A stretch of DNA of 64,000 nucleotides from contig NZ_CAAHFH010000003.1 of the NCBI RefSeq assembly GCF_900890705.1, positions 558,001 to 622,000 of the forward strand, written 5' to 3'. Position numbers and translations under genes: made by a program. The notes below the pieces were generated by a model. It ran no database searches. It worked only from the letters and a program-made list of their open reading frames with translations, and had not been told where the DNA came from. Positions within the stretch are counted from its first letter, which is position 1. Each line of letters opens with the position of its first letter. The stretch is from Pontiella sulfatireligans. GTDB taxonomy: Bacteria; Verrucomicrobiota; Kiritimatiellia; Kiritimatiellales; Pontiellaceae. Below are positions 32,832 to 42,524 of the stretch, piece by piece.

Positions 32832-35800
32832 TTATTCTTCTATGATGATTCTGAATCCAAGATCCGGCAAGCGGATGTTTTCATTATAACCCCAGCGTGT
32901 GGCCGAGGTTGCATCCTTGGGCATGTCCGACCAAGAGCCGCCCTTGACGATGTATTTGCCTTCGCCGCCTTTGGAGGCGGTCCACTCCTCGGCATTGCCG
33001 GCCATGTCGTGCAGGCCCCAGGCGTTCGGCTTGTAGCTCTTTACCGGGGCGGTGGCATCAAACTTGTCGTTCACGTTCTCGACATAGGTGAAGTAGAGCG
33101 GCGCGTTGCGGCGCATCAGCTCCCCGGAGAAGCGGGCCTTGTCCGACAGGTTGGCGAAAGCGGCAAAGTCGTCGTCTCGGCCGCCGTACCATAGGTCGGA
33201 AGCGGTGCCGGCGCGCGCGGCCCATTCCCACTGCTCTTCGGTGGGCAGCGAAACCTTTTTGCCGGTCTCTTTGGAGAGCCAGTCGCAGAAGGCCGCCGCC
33301 TTGCCGTGGCTGACGCGTACGGCGGGCTGGGCCTCGGTGTAGAGCGGAACGCCGCGACTCGACTGGTCCTTTTCCGGAAGGTCGGCAAACTTGCTGTCGT
33401 GCTGCGGATCGAAGGCCTGCAGCTGCGAGTTCGAAATCTCGGCCACCGACATCCAGAACGGCTTTTTGATTTCCACCACGCGCGGCGTTTCGTTCGGGTA
33501 GCCGTTGGCGGCGCCCATCACATACGTGCCAGCGGGAATGCGGACGAACTCGATGCGCTCTTTGCCATCCAGCATTTTCGTGATGGCGCGGTTGCTGTCG
33601 TAGCTCTTGGTTTCGCGGCCAGGAGTGCCGAATTCGACGGCCATGGTTTTCTGCCCGCCCTTGGCATCGAACGGCCAGCCTTTCAGTTTAGGCATTTTCA
33701 GCTTTTTCTGCTTCTTCGGCTTGATGGGTTTGATGGCCGGTTGCTTAACGAATTCGCGAACCAGGTCCTTGTATTCGTTTTCGGGATCCCAGTCGAGGCC
33801 GGCGTATTTTTTCAGGCTGTCGCGGCGCCATTTGACCTGATCGCCGTATTCGTCGTATTGGCCCGGATGGAACGCCGCGTGGAAGGGGACGTTGAGGTCG
33901 ATCCACATCGTCAGGCGCCGCATGGCCTCGTCGTCGAGCTGAACGCCGTGGTGCCCTTTTTCCAGCATCTGGATCAGCTTGCTGCTCGACGCATGCCACT
34001 CCATCGGCACCATCAGCTCCGGATTGCTTTCGGGGCCGTTGCGTCGGACATATTTCTGCAGGATTTCGTAGGAGCGCGAATAGCGCTTGGAATCGAGCAT
34101 TTCCTCTTCGGAGAAACTGTTGGTCAGGTCGATTTTCTTCCCTTCGCCGTGGCAGGCGATGCAGTATTGATCGAGCAGCGGCTGCACCTCCATCACGAAG
34201 GAATACGGCCGCGCCGGGCCATGCCAGGGCTTGATTTCGTGCGGGCGCTGGGTAAAGGCCTGGGTCGGGCGGTTGACAGGCGCCTGGTCGGCGGTTTCGT
34301 GGCAGCCGATGCAGGAAAGGTTTTCCCCGGGCTGCGGGTTCATCCAGGTGCGCATCTTCTGAACGGCCATGCCATCCTTGTCGAGTGCGAGGAATGTGAT
34401 GGGCATCATGGAGGGCACGGTGAACATGGCCGAGCCGTCTTCGTTGACCGGAACTGTGCCGAGCATGTAGCGCGCATCCCAGCCGCTTTCATGGCCGACG
34501 TAGCGGTGCGACGCCGCCGATTTGTAGCCATAGTGGAAGGCGTAGATCGCCAGCTCCTTCACGGTGCCGCGCGGGATGCCTTGGAGGCCGGGGCCTTCGT
34601 AGATGTCCTGCACATAGAGGGTGCTGGTCTTCGAGTCCTCGCGAACGCGGGACGGGATGACCGGCGGCAGCGGCTTTTTCTTCAGCACCTGCGGCCAAGC
34701 CAGAAAGCCGTCGCGCGGCTGATGGATGAGCGTTTTGTTGTCGAACACATCGACGAGGTAGAGCCCCCACGGCGCATACCGGTCCGGCTTCATCATGGCA
34801 ATATGGTATTCCGCGTCGAGCGGCACGGAATACATGAACTTCGGGTAGTCGTTCGCATAGAGCCGGTCCACCATGACCGCCTCGACCGGCTTTTCCTTGT
34901 CGCCGATAAACTGCACGGCGCCATCGGCCTCGCGCCGCCCTTTGGAAACATCGAAAAGGACGAGCGAACCCATGTGGGTGGGCCCATGGTGGCCGGCGAC
35001 GGTGGCGGTGTAGAGGTTGGGCTTGCCGGGCACTTGCTGCGGATAGAAGAGGGCGGTGGGCCAGACGGAGTTGCTGCCGTAGATTTCGCGCTGGTTGGTG
35101 CCGTCGGGATTCATGTTCATCATGATGCGCATGAAATAGTGGGCGGCGTCGGTGTATTCATAGCGAATGTAGAGCACGCGGCCATCCTCCTGCACGGTGG
35201 CGTGGTAGGAGTTTTCCTGGTCGACGCCCAGCTGCCGGATTTTTCCGGATTCCGGATTGAGCATATACATGTTGGCGAGCATATGCGAACCGCCCTCGCA
35301 TGGCAGGCCGGTCATGATGGCGGTGGACATCACGATAATGTTGCCGTCGGGCAGGTAGCACGGATCGAAAAAGTGGTCTTTCGACTCCGGGGTGAGCCGC
35401 GTGGTTTCGCCAGACTTCATATCGAGCTCGAAGAGGGCCATCGGCTCTTCGTACGAGCCCATCGAAAAGGCGACGCGTTCGCCGTCCCAATGCAGACGGG
35501 CGTTGCTGATCAGCATTTGGTCGTCGTCCGGCGCATAGAGCGGCGTGGTCTGCACATCGCCGCGCAGGTTGGACAGCTTGACGATGCTGCTGTTCCAGCC
35601 GATGCGGTTCGGGCTTTGGATATTCTTCACGATGCTGTGGGTGGAGAGGCTCGGCGCCCCGAGCACCGCGCCGGAACCGCCACGTCCGATGCGGCCGGGA
35701 AACGGCATCGACGCGAATTCGTCGCGCAGGTTGAGGTGGCCGACTTCGCGCTGAACGGCCAACACTTCCATGTTGTCGAGCAACGGGTTGGCCAGCAACA

Positions 35801-36731
35801 GCCGGCGGTAGCCCTCCATCAGGGCATCGGCCGCCTGCCCGGCATCCGGCGATCCGGACGCAATCTTTGCAAGCACCGCTTCCTTGCGCTCCGCCAACTT
35901 GGGCACCAGGCGACCGAGCTTGTCGAGCACCTTGCGCTCCGGGAATTTACGGTTCATATCGTTCAGGGCGAGCATTATATGGTCGGGGTGCACGCGCTCA
36001 ATCCGGGCCCTGAGTTCTTCCATTCTGCAATCCGTAAGGTAGAACTGCCGAACGTTTTCTGCATCCGCCCAGCTTCTGGCCTTTTTCGCGGCGGCGGCGG
36101 CCTTATCCTTTGCACCGGCCGAGCAGGCGTTGGCATAGGCCTTGGCCATGGCCTGCGGCGTTGTCGGGAACGGCTTGCCGCCCATCGCCTTCAGTTCAAA
36201 ATAAAACTCGTCCGCCGTGATCCCGTGCTTCTCCAGCAGCGGCACCCATTTCGCGGAATAGATTTGGATGCCCGGCATGATGTATTTCTTGATGATTTTG
36301 CTAATCGTTTCTTTTTCTGCCACCCAGACCTGGAAACCTCCTGCCCATGAATTGATCTGGATGGCATCCGCGTCCAGCATGTTCTTGGAAAGCTTGATGA
36401 CTGAATATTCGCCGGACGACATGCGATAGTCGTTGCCCAGTTTGCCGTCGCGGACGGCATGGTATTTTCCGTTGGTCTTTTTTCCCCGATGCACGGGCAA
36501 AACGAGGATCTGCGGATTGTCGAACTGCGAGCAGTCGATCAGGCAGCTACGATCATTGATGTCAAAAAAGCGCCACTTCATCCCGTCGGCACCACCATCC
36601 TGAAAGGCCTGTTCGGTTAAGGCCGACACGGCCTTCTGCTCCTCGGCCATCTCCTTGAGGAACGCGGCGTTGCCGAAAGCGGAACAGGCCATGACCACCA
36701 GTCCCAGTGATAAAGCGGTCTTCTTCTGCAT
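32832..36731 (-). CDS. Exported multidomain protein: propeller, two CxxCH motifs, FGE-like C-terminus
   Basis: 1299 residues with a signal peptide (residues 1-22, ending SAFGNAA). The middle (about 380-780) is propeller-like, recalling the hydrazine-synthase-alpha-like family of PVC bacteria (tentative). CIGCH at 807-811 and CIACH at 857-861 are cytochrome-c-type heme sites. From about 1062 to the end is a sulfatase-modifying-factor/FGE fold (RIPAGTYVMGAANGYPNETP, LPTEEQWEWAARAGT, GLHDMAGNAEEWTAS). The Cys pair of copper-dependent FGE is absent (GGSWSDMPKDATSATRWGYN), so it is probably not an FGly-forming enzyme. One base separates it from the upstream sulfatase stop. Confidence 0.85.
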   Translation of the reverse strand: MQKKTALSLGLVVMACSAFGNAAFLKEMAEEQKAVSALTEQAFQDGGADGMKWRFFDINDRSCLIDCSQFDNPQILVLPVHRGKKTNGKYHAVRDGKLGNDYRMSSGEYSVIKLSKNMLDADAIQINSWAGGFQVWVAEKETISKIIKKYIMPGIQIYSAKWVPLLEKHGITADEFYFELKAMGGKPFPTTPQAMAKAYANACSAGAKDKAAAAAKKARSWADAENVRQFYLTDCRMEELRARIERVHPDHIMLALNDMNRKFPERKVLDKLGRLVPKLAERKEAVLAKIASGSPDAGQAADALMEGYRRLLLANPLLDNMEVLAVQREVGHLNLRDEFASMPFPGRIGRGGSGAVLGAPSLSTHSIVKNIQSPNRIGWNSSIVKLSNLRGDVQTTPLYAPDDDQMLISNARLHWDGERVAFSMGSYEEPMALFELDMKSGETTRLTPESKDHFFDPCYLPDGNIIVMSTAIMTGLPCEGGSHMLANMYMLNPESGKIRQLGVDQENSYHATVQEDGRVLYIRYEYTDAAHYFMRIMMNMNPDGTNQREIYGSNSVWPTALFYPQQVPGKPNLYTATVAGHHGPTHMGSLVLFDVSKGRREADGAVQFIGDKEKPVEAVMVDRLYANDYPKFMYSVPLDAEYHIAMMKPDRYAPWGLYLVDVFDNKTLIHQPRDGFLAWPQVLKKKPLPPVIPSRVREDSKTSTLYVQDIYEGPGLQGIPRGTVKELAIYAFHYGYKSAASHRYVGHESGWDARYMLGTVPVNEDGSAMFTVPSMMPITFLALDKDGMAVQKMRTWMNPQPGENLSCIGCHETADQAPVNRPTQAFTQRPHEIKPWHGPARPYSFVMEVQPLLDQYCIACHGEGKKIDLTNSFSEEEMLDSKRYSRSYEILQKYVRRNGPESNPELMVPMEWHASSSKLIQMLEKGHHGVQLDDEAMRRLTMWIDLNVPFHAAFHPGQYDEYGDQVKWRRDSLKKYAGLDWDPENEYKDLVREFVKQPAIKPIKPKKQKKLKMPKLKGWPFDAKGGQKTMAVEFGTPGRETKSYDSNRAITKMLDGKERIEFVRIPAGTYVMGAANGYPNETPRVVEIKKPFWMSVAEISNSQLQAFDPQHDSKFADLPEKDQSSRGVPLYTEAQPAVRVSHGKAAAFCDWLSKETGKKVSLPTEEQWEWAARAGTASDLWYGGRDDDFAAFANLSDKARFSGELMRRNAPLYFTYVENVNDKFDATAPVKSYKPNAWGLHDMAGNAEEWTASKGGEGKYIVKGGSWSDMPKDATSATRWGYNENIRLPDLGFRIIIEE

Positions 36732-36732
36732 C

Positions 36733-38361
36733 TTATTTGCCTTCCTTCTTCGCACGCATGGCATGGGAAATTTCAACCGCCTTGGCGCGGTCTTTGGCAT
36801 CGTAGTCCCAGAAGTCGTCGATCACCTTGTTGAGCGCAAACTTCGGATCGTCCTCGCCCAGCTCGGCGCGGCGCGCCTTGAGCTGCTTCTTCAGCTTTTC
36901 AATCACGCCGGCATATTCCGGGTTGTCGTAGATATTGTTGTCTTCGCTTGGATCGTTCTTCAAGTCATACAGCTCCCAGCCCGGCGGGGTGTCGGGGGTG
37001 GACTCGCCCTTCCAGCCCGTGCCATAGAACATGATCAGTTTGTAGCGCTTGGTGCGGATCGCGATGTGCCCGGGATTGTCGTGGTGCGCCATGTGCATCC
37101 AGTAGTGGTAGTAGGCGGCCTTTTTCGAACCCGTGCCTTCCTTGCCGGTTTCGAGAATCGACTTGAAGCTTTGGCCGTGCATGTAGTCCGGCGTCTTGAC
37201 GCCGGCAAAGTCGAGCATGGTCGGGGCATAGTCGATGTTTTCCACGATGGCGTCGGAGCGGCCGGTTTTGACGGACTTGGGATAGCGCACGATGAACGGC
37301 ATGCGCATCGACTCTTCATACGCCCATCGCTTGTCCATATAGTCGTGCTCGCCGAGCCAGAAGCCCTGGTCGCCGGTGTACATGATCACCGTGTTGTCGT
37401 AGAGCCCTTCGGCTTTCAAATAATCAATAACGCGCTTGAGGTTGTCGTCCACGCCCTTGACGCAGCGCAGGTAGGCCTTCATGTAGCCTTGGTAGGCATC
37501 GCCGATAATTTCTTCATCGCTCCTGCTCTGATCCAGATCCTTTACCCACAGGCCGCTCTTCGTATAGTTGCGCCGCGGATTGCGCCGGCCGATGGAGGTT
37601 CCAATGTAGGGAACCAGTTCATCGTTGTCGCCGCGCGTGGCGATCGAACCGTGGTTCTTGCGGTCGCGCATGTTGTCCGGTTCGGGGATTTCAACATTGG
37701 CGAGATAGGATTCGTAGCGCGGCGCATATTCAAACATGTCGTGCGGCGCCTTGAAGTGCAGCTTCAGGAAAAACGGCTGCTTCGGGTCGCGCTTTGTCTT
37801 GAACCATTCCAGCGCCGAGTCCGCAATGCAGTCTGAGGAATGCCCTTTCATCTGGACGGCATCCGGGCCAAAACTCTTTCTTCGAGCCTCAATCGTACCG
37901 GTTTTCCCCGTCTCGTAGAAAATGGGATCAAAATAGAAGCCTTGTCCCGGCAGCACCTTGTAATAGTCGAACGTCGAGGGCCGCTCCTTCAAGTGCCATT
38001 TTCCAATGACCGCAGTCTGGTAGCCCGCTTTTTTCATTTCCATGGACAGATATTGGCGCTCCGGCGGCAGCTTTTCGCCCAGCGTAATGCAGCCGTTCAC
38101 GGCGGCGCTCTGGCCGGTCATGATGGCGGCGCGGCTCGGCGTGCAGATCGCATTCTGGCAAAACGCGTTTTCCATCACCATGCCTTCGTTGGCAATGGAA
38201 TCGATGGTCGGCGTGGGATTCAGCTTAGCCAGTCGGCTGTTGTAGACGCCCACCGCCTGCGACGTGTGGTCGTCCGACATGATGAATAAAACATTGGGTT
38301 TAGCGGCGTGGCTAAGTCCCACGCTGGCCAGCAGTAAAAATGTCGCGATTATTTTAGTCAT
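36733..38361 (-). CDS. Type I sulfatase, secreted
   Basis: A 542-residue sulfatase with a signal peptide (residues 1-19, GLSHA-A). KPNVLFIMSDDHTSQ provides the metal-binding Asp pair. The formylglycine site is CTPSRAAIMTG with Cys at residue 73. GKWHLKE, FKAPHD and YTGDQGFWLGEHDYMDKRW complete the family pattern and resemble heparan/iduronate-type sulfatases. It should remove sulfate from a glycan once the Cys is converted to formylglycine by an enzyme encoded elsewhere. Operonic with the propeller gene above and the multidomain gene below. Confidence 0.93.
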   Translation of the reverse strand: MTKIIATFLLLASVGLSHAAKPNVLFIMSDDHTSQAVGVYNSRLAKLNPTPTIDSIANEGMVMENAFCQNAICTPSRAAIMTGQSAAVNGCITLGEKLPPERQYLSMEMKKAGYQTAVIGKWHLKERPSTFDYYKVLPGQGFYFDPIFYETGKTGTIEARRKSFGPDAVQMKGHSSDCIADSALEWFKTKRDPKQPFFLKLHFKAPHDMFEYAPRYESYLANVEIPEPDNMRDRKNHGSIATRGDNDELVPYIGTSIGRRNPRRNYTKSGLWVKDLDQSRSDEEIIGDAYQGYMKAYLRCVKGVDDNLKRVIDYLKAEGLYDNTVIMYTGDQGFWLGEHDYMDKRWAYEESMRMPFIVRYPKSVKTGRSDAIVENIDYAPTMLDFAGVKTPDYMHGQSFKSILETGKEGTGSKKAAYYHYWMHMAHHDNPGHIAIRTKRYKLIMFYGTGWKGESTPDTPPGWELYDLKNDPSEDNNIYDNPEYAGVIEKLKKQLKARRAELGEDDPKFALNKVIDDFWDYDAKDRAKAVEISHAMRAKKEGK

Positions 38362-38374
38362 AATATGTATTTCC

Positions 38375-39307
38375 CTATTTTAAAACCGTGCCCGCATATA
38401 CGTCGCCGCCCACGTCCATAATTTGGACATTGCCCATGTTTCCGCCGGGCGTGTAGAGCTTCCAAACCACCTTCTTGCCGGGGGTTGTCTCATAAAGCAT
38501 CGGCGCGGTTTTATCCGTGTGCTTGCCGTGCCAGACATTGCTCACCACCGTGTTGCCGTTCGGCAGGCGCTGCAACCCGCAGACCATATTCAGATGAAAG
38601 GGCAGGTCGTCCTTCGCCAGCTGCCAGACGACTTTGCCGGTCGCATCGTACTCCACAACCGGCAGGTCGCCTTTGCCGCTCGTCAAGGTGTTGCCGTTCG
38701 GCAGGCGCATCGCCACAAAGCCCCCGGTCGGGAAAGTGCGCAGCAGCTTGCCGCCGGCATCCCATTCGTAGGTTTTGTTCTCGCACATCATCGCACCGAC
38801 ATAGGTGCCCGCAGGCGACTTGCGCACCTGGCGGAAAGCATGGTGGTAGTTCGGGGATTCTTCCGCCACTTTCACGCGCTTGAACTCTTTGCCGTTTTTA
38901 TCCAGCTCAACCATCCAGAGTCCGTCCTTCGCGCACTCGCCCATCAAAAATCCGCCGTGCGGCAGCGGCTGGCAGGAATGGTTGTCGCGCCCCGCCGGAA
39001 CCAAATGCGTCCAGACGACTTTTTGGTTTTTGTCGATGCGAATGACGCCGGCTTCACCCTGCTTGCGGCGCGAAAAACTGTAGACCGCTCCGCCGTCCGG
39101 CAGCGCCCATGCGTCGCTCAGCTCGTCCTTGCACGGAACCTTCCACTCCGACTTGCCGTCGGCGTCGAACACCTCCACGCCGCCCGATTGCCAGCCCGCG
39201 CGCAGAAAGCGGTGCTTCACACTCCCCTCAACCTTGCACTGTGCAAATGCGGAACTGGTCACGGCCAGCGTGGCAATAATACTTAGGATGGATTTTGGTC
39301 GTTTCAT
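38375..39307 (-). CDS. Exported beta-propeller protein
   Basis: About 310 residues with a signal peptide (ending TSSAFAQ). Repeated blades carry the pattern LPNGNTL/LPHGGFL (WALPDGGAVYSFSR, PLPHGGFLMGECA, RLPNGNTLTSGKG, RLPNGNTVVSNVW), like PQQ/arylsulfotransferase-type propellers. It shares blade wording with the sulfotransferase-like genes at 62.2 kb. Being placed between two sulfatases suggests a role in handling the same glycan, possibly binding. Catalytic residues are not evident. ATG 39307 is chosen over an upstream TTG. Confidence 0.8.
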   Translation of the reverse strand: MKRPKSILSIIATLAVTSSAFAQCKVEGSVKHRFLRAGWQSGGVEVFDADGKSEWKVPCKDELSDAWALPDGGAVYSFSRRKQGEAGVIRIDKNQKVVWTHLVPAGRDNHSCQPLPHGGFLMGECAKDGLWMVELDKNGKEFKRVKVAEESPNYHHAFRQVRKSPAGTYVGAMMCENKTYEWDAGGKLLRTFPTGGFVAMRLPNGNTLTSGKGDLPVVEYDATGKVVWQLAKDDLPFHLNMVCGLQRLPNGNTVVSNVWHGKHTDKTAPMLYETTPGKKVVWKLYTPGGNMGNVQIMDVGGDVYAGTVLK

Positions 39308-39321
39308 GTTTGCCCCCAATT

Positions 39322-41034
39322 CTATTTGCGCGGCACATTGCTGGAGCCGTCGGTGCCCAGTTCCTTGTTGCCGCGGATGGTGTTCAACAAGCGGTAGAGT
39401 TCCTGTTCTTTCTTGAGAGACTTGGGCGACGGGTCGCTCAGCAGGTTGACACGTTCGCCGGGATCTTTTTTCAGATTGAACAGCTGGCGCGGCGTTCCAC
39501 GGAGCGTACCGATCGTGAGGGTTTCTTTATTGTCCGCATCGCAGGTTTTCCTGTTGCCGCCTCCGCCGGTTCCATCGATCAGCTTCCATTCTCCAGTTTT
39601 ATCGACGATTGCAAACTGTCCTTTAGACGAGTGCTGGATGAATCCGGCGCGGCGTGCCGCGGGCATCGGCTTGCCGGCCAGTACCGGCATAAAGCTTTCG
39701 GCGTCGGGTGCTTCGTCCGCGCCCAGTTTGTATCCGAGCGCATCTGCCATCGTCGCCACAAAATCGCCCTGCCAGCAGGGATGGTCGGTCGTGCCCGGCT
39801 TCACCTGGCCCGGCCAGCGCACCATGAACGGAACGCGGGTGCCGCCCTCGTAGCTGTCGCGTTTGCGTCCCGCCCAAGGGCCATTCGCATCGTGATTCAT
39901 TTTGAGGCTGGAAGTATAGGCGGCGTTTTCCGGGCCGTTGTCGCTGGTGATGAATACGATTGTGTTGGCCGCCAGGCTCTTCGGATTGTTCGGATCGCCC
40001 AGCGCCTTCAGGATTTCGCCGGTGTAGTGGTCGGCCTGCACCACATAGTCGCCGTAAACCCATCCAGCGCTTCCCTCGAACTGCTTCTGAACAGTATGCG
40101 GCGCATGCGGCGCGGGCATCGGCACATAGATGAAGAACGGCTTTCCGTCCTTTTCCCGCGCACCGATGACATCGGAAACCTTTTGCGCCTGAACTTGGAG
40201 ATAGTCGGCGAAAACAAACGTCGGATCGTTCACGCCGGGACGCCCATGCCGCTTGCCTTCGGCCAAGTCGGAATTCTTGGCGATACGCGCTTGGCTGAAG
40301 TCGACTTTGCCGTCCTTGACGATTCCGCCCTTTGTCAGCATGTGTACCTCGTTGTTTTTCGATTCAAGCCAGGCATAGGGAGGCATGTCGAGCGAGGCCG
40401 GGGTTCCAAAATAGTAGTCAAATCCGCCTCGATGATACGGCGTATCCAAAACAGGCTTTGAAAAATCGATCTGATTTTTTTTCAGCACGCTCGCCGTGTT
40501 GCCCAGATCCACCGGCTTTCCGTCTGGACTGAAAAACTGCATGCCGATGTGCCATTTGCCGACCATAGCCGTCTTGTATCCCTGCTGCTGGAACATCTTG
40601 CCAATGGTAAACCGGTCGGCGCTCAAGAACGTTTTGCTGTAGCCGCCGGTCACGCCTTTCTTCAGGGAAGTGCGCCAGGAATAGTGCCCCGTCATCAGCG
40701 AATAGCGCGACGGCGAGCAGACGCCGTCTGCGGAATGGCCGTTGGTGAAGCGCAGCGCGCCTTCCGCAAACGAATCAAGGTTCGGCGTCAGGCTTTTTGG
40801 GTTCGATGGAAAGTTCGCGCCAAAATCGCCATAGCCCATGTCATCATAATAGATCAACAGCACGTTCGGCTTTGTCGCATCCATGTTCCCCGCAAAGCAG
40901 GAAACTGCAAACACGCTCAGCAGTAGGGATTTCCACCACGGAGGCACGGAGGCACAGAGTTTATTAAATTTCCATTCCTCCGTGTCTCCGTGACTCCGTG
41001 GTGAAAAAATACGTTTGTTCAATTCTAGTTTCAT
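39322..41034 (-). CDS. Type I sulfatase with repeat-derived N-terminal region
   Basis: A 570-residue sulfatase. KPNVLLIYYDDMGYGD gives the metal Asp residues. CSPSRYSLMTG carries the formylglycine Cys at residue 106. GKWHIGMQ, PMPAPHAPH and ITSDNGPENAAY complete an arylsulfatase/GalNAc-6-sulfatase-like pattern. The ATG at 41034 has GGAG 9 bases upstream, and the previous gene's stop is 3 bases away. Residues 10-35 are encoded by the CCACGGAG palindromic repeat (40931-41006) and precede the hydrophobic core KSLLLSVFAVSCFAG, giving an abnormally long n-region. A shorter start at an alternative codon cannot be excluded. Confidence 0.9.
   Translation of the reverse strand: MKLELNKRIFSPRSHGDTEEWKFNKLCASVPPWWKSLLLSVFAVSCFAGNMDATKPNVLLIYYDDMGYGDFGANFPSNPKSLTPNLDSFAEGALRFTNGHSADGVCSPSRYSLMTGHYSWRTSLKKGVTGGYSKTFLSADRFTIGKMFQQQGYKTAMVGKWHIGMQFFSPDGKPVDLGNTASVLKKNQIDFSKPVLDTPYHRGGFDYYFGTPASLDMPPYAWLESKNNEVHMLTKGGIVKDGKVDFSQARIAKNSDLAEGKRHGRPGVNDPTFVFADYLQVQAQKVSDVIGAREKDGKPFFIYVPMPAPHAPHTVQKQFEGSAGWVYGDYVVQADHYTGEILKALGDPNNPKSLAANTIVFITSDNGPENAAYTSSLKMNHDANGPWAGRKRDSYEGGTRVPFMVRWPGQVKPGTTDHPCWQGDFVATMADALGYKLGADEAPDAESFMPVLAGKPMPAARRAGFIQHSSKGQFAIVDKTGEWKLIDGTGGGGNRKTCDADNKETLTIGTLRGTPRQLFNLKKDPGERVNLLSDPSPKSLKKEQELYRLLNTIRGNKELGTDGSSNVPRK
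40931..41006. repeat. CCACGGAGGCAC inverted repeat inside a sulfatase start region
   Basis: TTCCACCACGGAGGCACGGA-GGCACAGAG (40931-40959) faces CTCCGTGTCTCCGTGACTCC-GTGGTGAA (40978-41006), each with internal direct words. A shorter relative lies at 22019-22074. Unlike that intergenic copy, this one lies within the open frame of the sulfatase. Confidence 0.75.
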
Positions 41035-41037
41035 TGT

Positions 41038-42513
41038 TTATCTCCAGATGGCGTCGAGGGTCTCGACGGCTTTTTTGTAACGCGCATATTTTTCGGCATA
41101 GATCGCGGCTTTGGCCGGATCAGGATCGTGGCGGCGGGCGATGCGGGTCATCGCCTTCGCCGCTTCCGGGAAATCTTCATAGACGCCCGCCGCAACCGCG
41201 GCGGCCATGGCCGCGCCGAGGGCGCCGAGTTCCGTACCCGCCGGAATCTCGACCGGAATCTGGAAGCAGTCGGCAAACATTTGCACCCACACCTCGCTGC
41301 GCGCCGCGCCGCCGGTAAAGCGAATGCATTCCGGCTTGTCGCGGAACTGCAACAGACGTTGCAGATGGTGGTTGTGCGAAAAAACAACGCCTTCGTAGAC
41401 CGCGCGCATCATATCCTCGCGGGTATGTCGGCCTTCCAGTCCCAGGAAACTCGACTTGGCGGCCGATTTTTCGTTCGTCCCATAGAGGAAGGGCAGGAAA
41501 ACAATTTCATTGGCGGCGGGCTCAATCGCGCCCACCGCCTCGTCGCACGCCTTGAGATCCGGTTCGTCGAAGAAACGGTTTACGAACCATTGCAGGTTGC
41601 TGGCGGAGGTCGGACTGCCTTCGAGCATCAGGTACCAGCCGGGAATGCTGTAGCATGAGGTCATGAATAGTTCTTTATCGATCAGCGGTTCCTTCGCAAT
41701 ATATTGATTGTTGCCCCATGTGCCTGCTACGAGCGACATCTGCCCCGCATCCACAATCCCCGACGCCAATCCGCAGGCATCGATATCAAACATGCCGCCC
41801 GCCACCGGCGTGCCTTCAGCCAAACCGGTCAGCGCCGCCGCATCGGCGGTCACCTTGCCGCAAACATCGTGCGACTTTTTGAGCGGAGGAAGCAGGCGCT
41901 TCATGTCGGAGAGGCCGAAAAGTTCAAGCACCTCGTCGTCGTATTCGCCGGTCACGACATTCATCAGGCTAGAGCCCGACATGTCGGTCAGCTCCATCCA
42001 GATTTCACCGGTCAGCTGCGTGCGGATATAGTCCTTGGCAAACTGAACCGCGCTTGCCTTGGCTAGCGTTTCCGGTTCGTTGTCGCGCAGCCACGCCAGC
42101 AAGGCGTTAGGCTGCGCCGGCCAGAGGCATTGCGTGGTTTTGGGCAGCACCTTTTCATCCACGCCATCGGCCATCCAGCGTTCAATGTAGCTCGCGGCGC
42201 GGCTATCGGTGGAGTTGATCGAATTGCGCACCGGTTTGCCTTCAGCATCGATCAGGTAAAGCCCGTTGCCGTGGCCGGTGCATGCGACGGCGGCAATCTC
42301 CTTTGGATCAAGATTTGATTTTTCAACCACTTCCCGAATGGCGGACGCCGTTCGTTCCCATACGCCGGTGGCGTCGCGCTCCGACCAACCGGGATGAAGT
42401 TCGAACGATTGCACGTTGCGGGAAGCACATGCGACTTCCTTGCCTGCCGTTGTGAACAGCGCGGCTTTCGACATCGTGCCGCCATTGTCGATTCCCAATA
42501 AATATTTAGACAT
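41038..42513 (-). CDS. FGGY-family carbohydrate kinase (xylulokinase/LyxK-like)
   Basis: A 491-residue ASKHA sugar kinase. LLGIDNGGTMSKAALF (phosphate 1 loop) opens it; VACTGHGNGLYLID, GGMFDIDACGLASGIVDAG, LVAGTWGNNQY and RFTGGAARSEVWVQMFAD follow the FGGY layout, and ELGALGAAMAAAVAAG closes it. It phosphorylates a keto- or deoxy-sugar or polyol, probably the one processed by the SDR/ADH enzymes upstream. Similarity is strongest to the L-xylulose kinase type, but specificity is unproven. Confidence 0.9.
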   Translation of the reverse strand: MSKYLLGIDNGGTMSKAALFTTAGKEVACASRNVQSFELHPGWSERDATGVWERTASAIREVVEKSNLDPKEIAAVACTGHGNGLYLIDAEGKPVRNSINSTDSRAASYIERWMADGVDEKVLPKTTQCLWPAQPNALLAWLRDNEPETLAKASAVQFAKDYIRTQLTGEIWMELTDMSGSSLMNVVTGEYDDEVLELFGLSDMKRLLPPLKKSHDVCGKVTADAAALTGLAEGTPVAGGMFDIDACGLASGIVDAGQMSLVAGTWGNNQYIAKEPLIDKELFMTSCYSIPGWYLMLEGSPTSASNLQWFVNRFFDEPDLKACDEAVGAIEPAANEIVFLPFLYGTNEKSAAKSSFLGLEGRHTREDMMRAVYEGVVFSHNHHLQRLLQFRDKPECIRFTGGAARSEVWVQMFADCFQIPVEIPAGTELGALGAAMAAAVAAGVYEDFPEAAKAMTRIARRHDPDPAKAAIYAEKYARYKKAVETLDAIWR

Positions 42514-42524
42514 GGTGGATTCTC

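Noticed and set aside
33306..36350. Very long plus-strand open frame (about 1000 codons)
   Set aside because: It is entirely antisense to the 1299-residue exported protein, lacks a ribosome-binding site and shows no recognisable domains; it reflects high GC and codon bias of the real gene.
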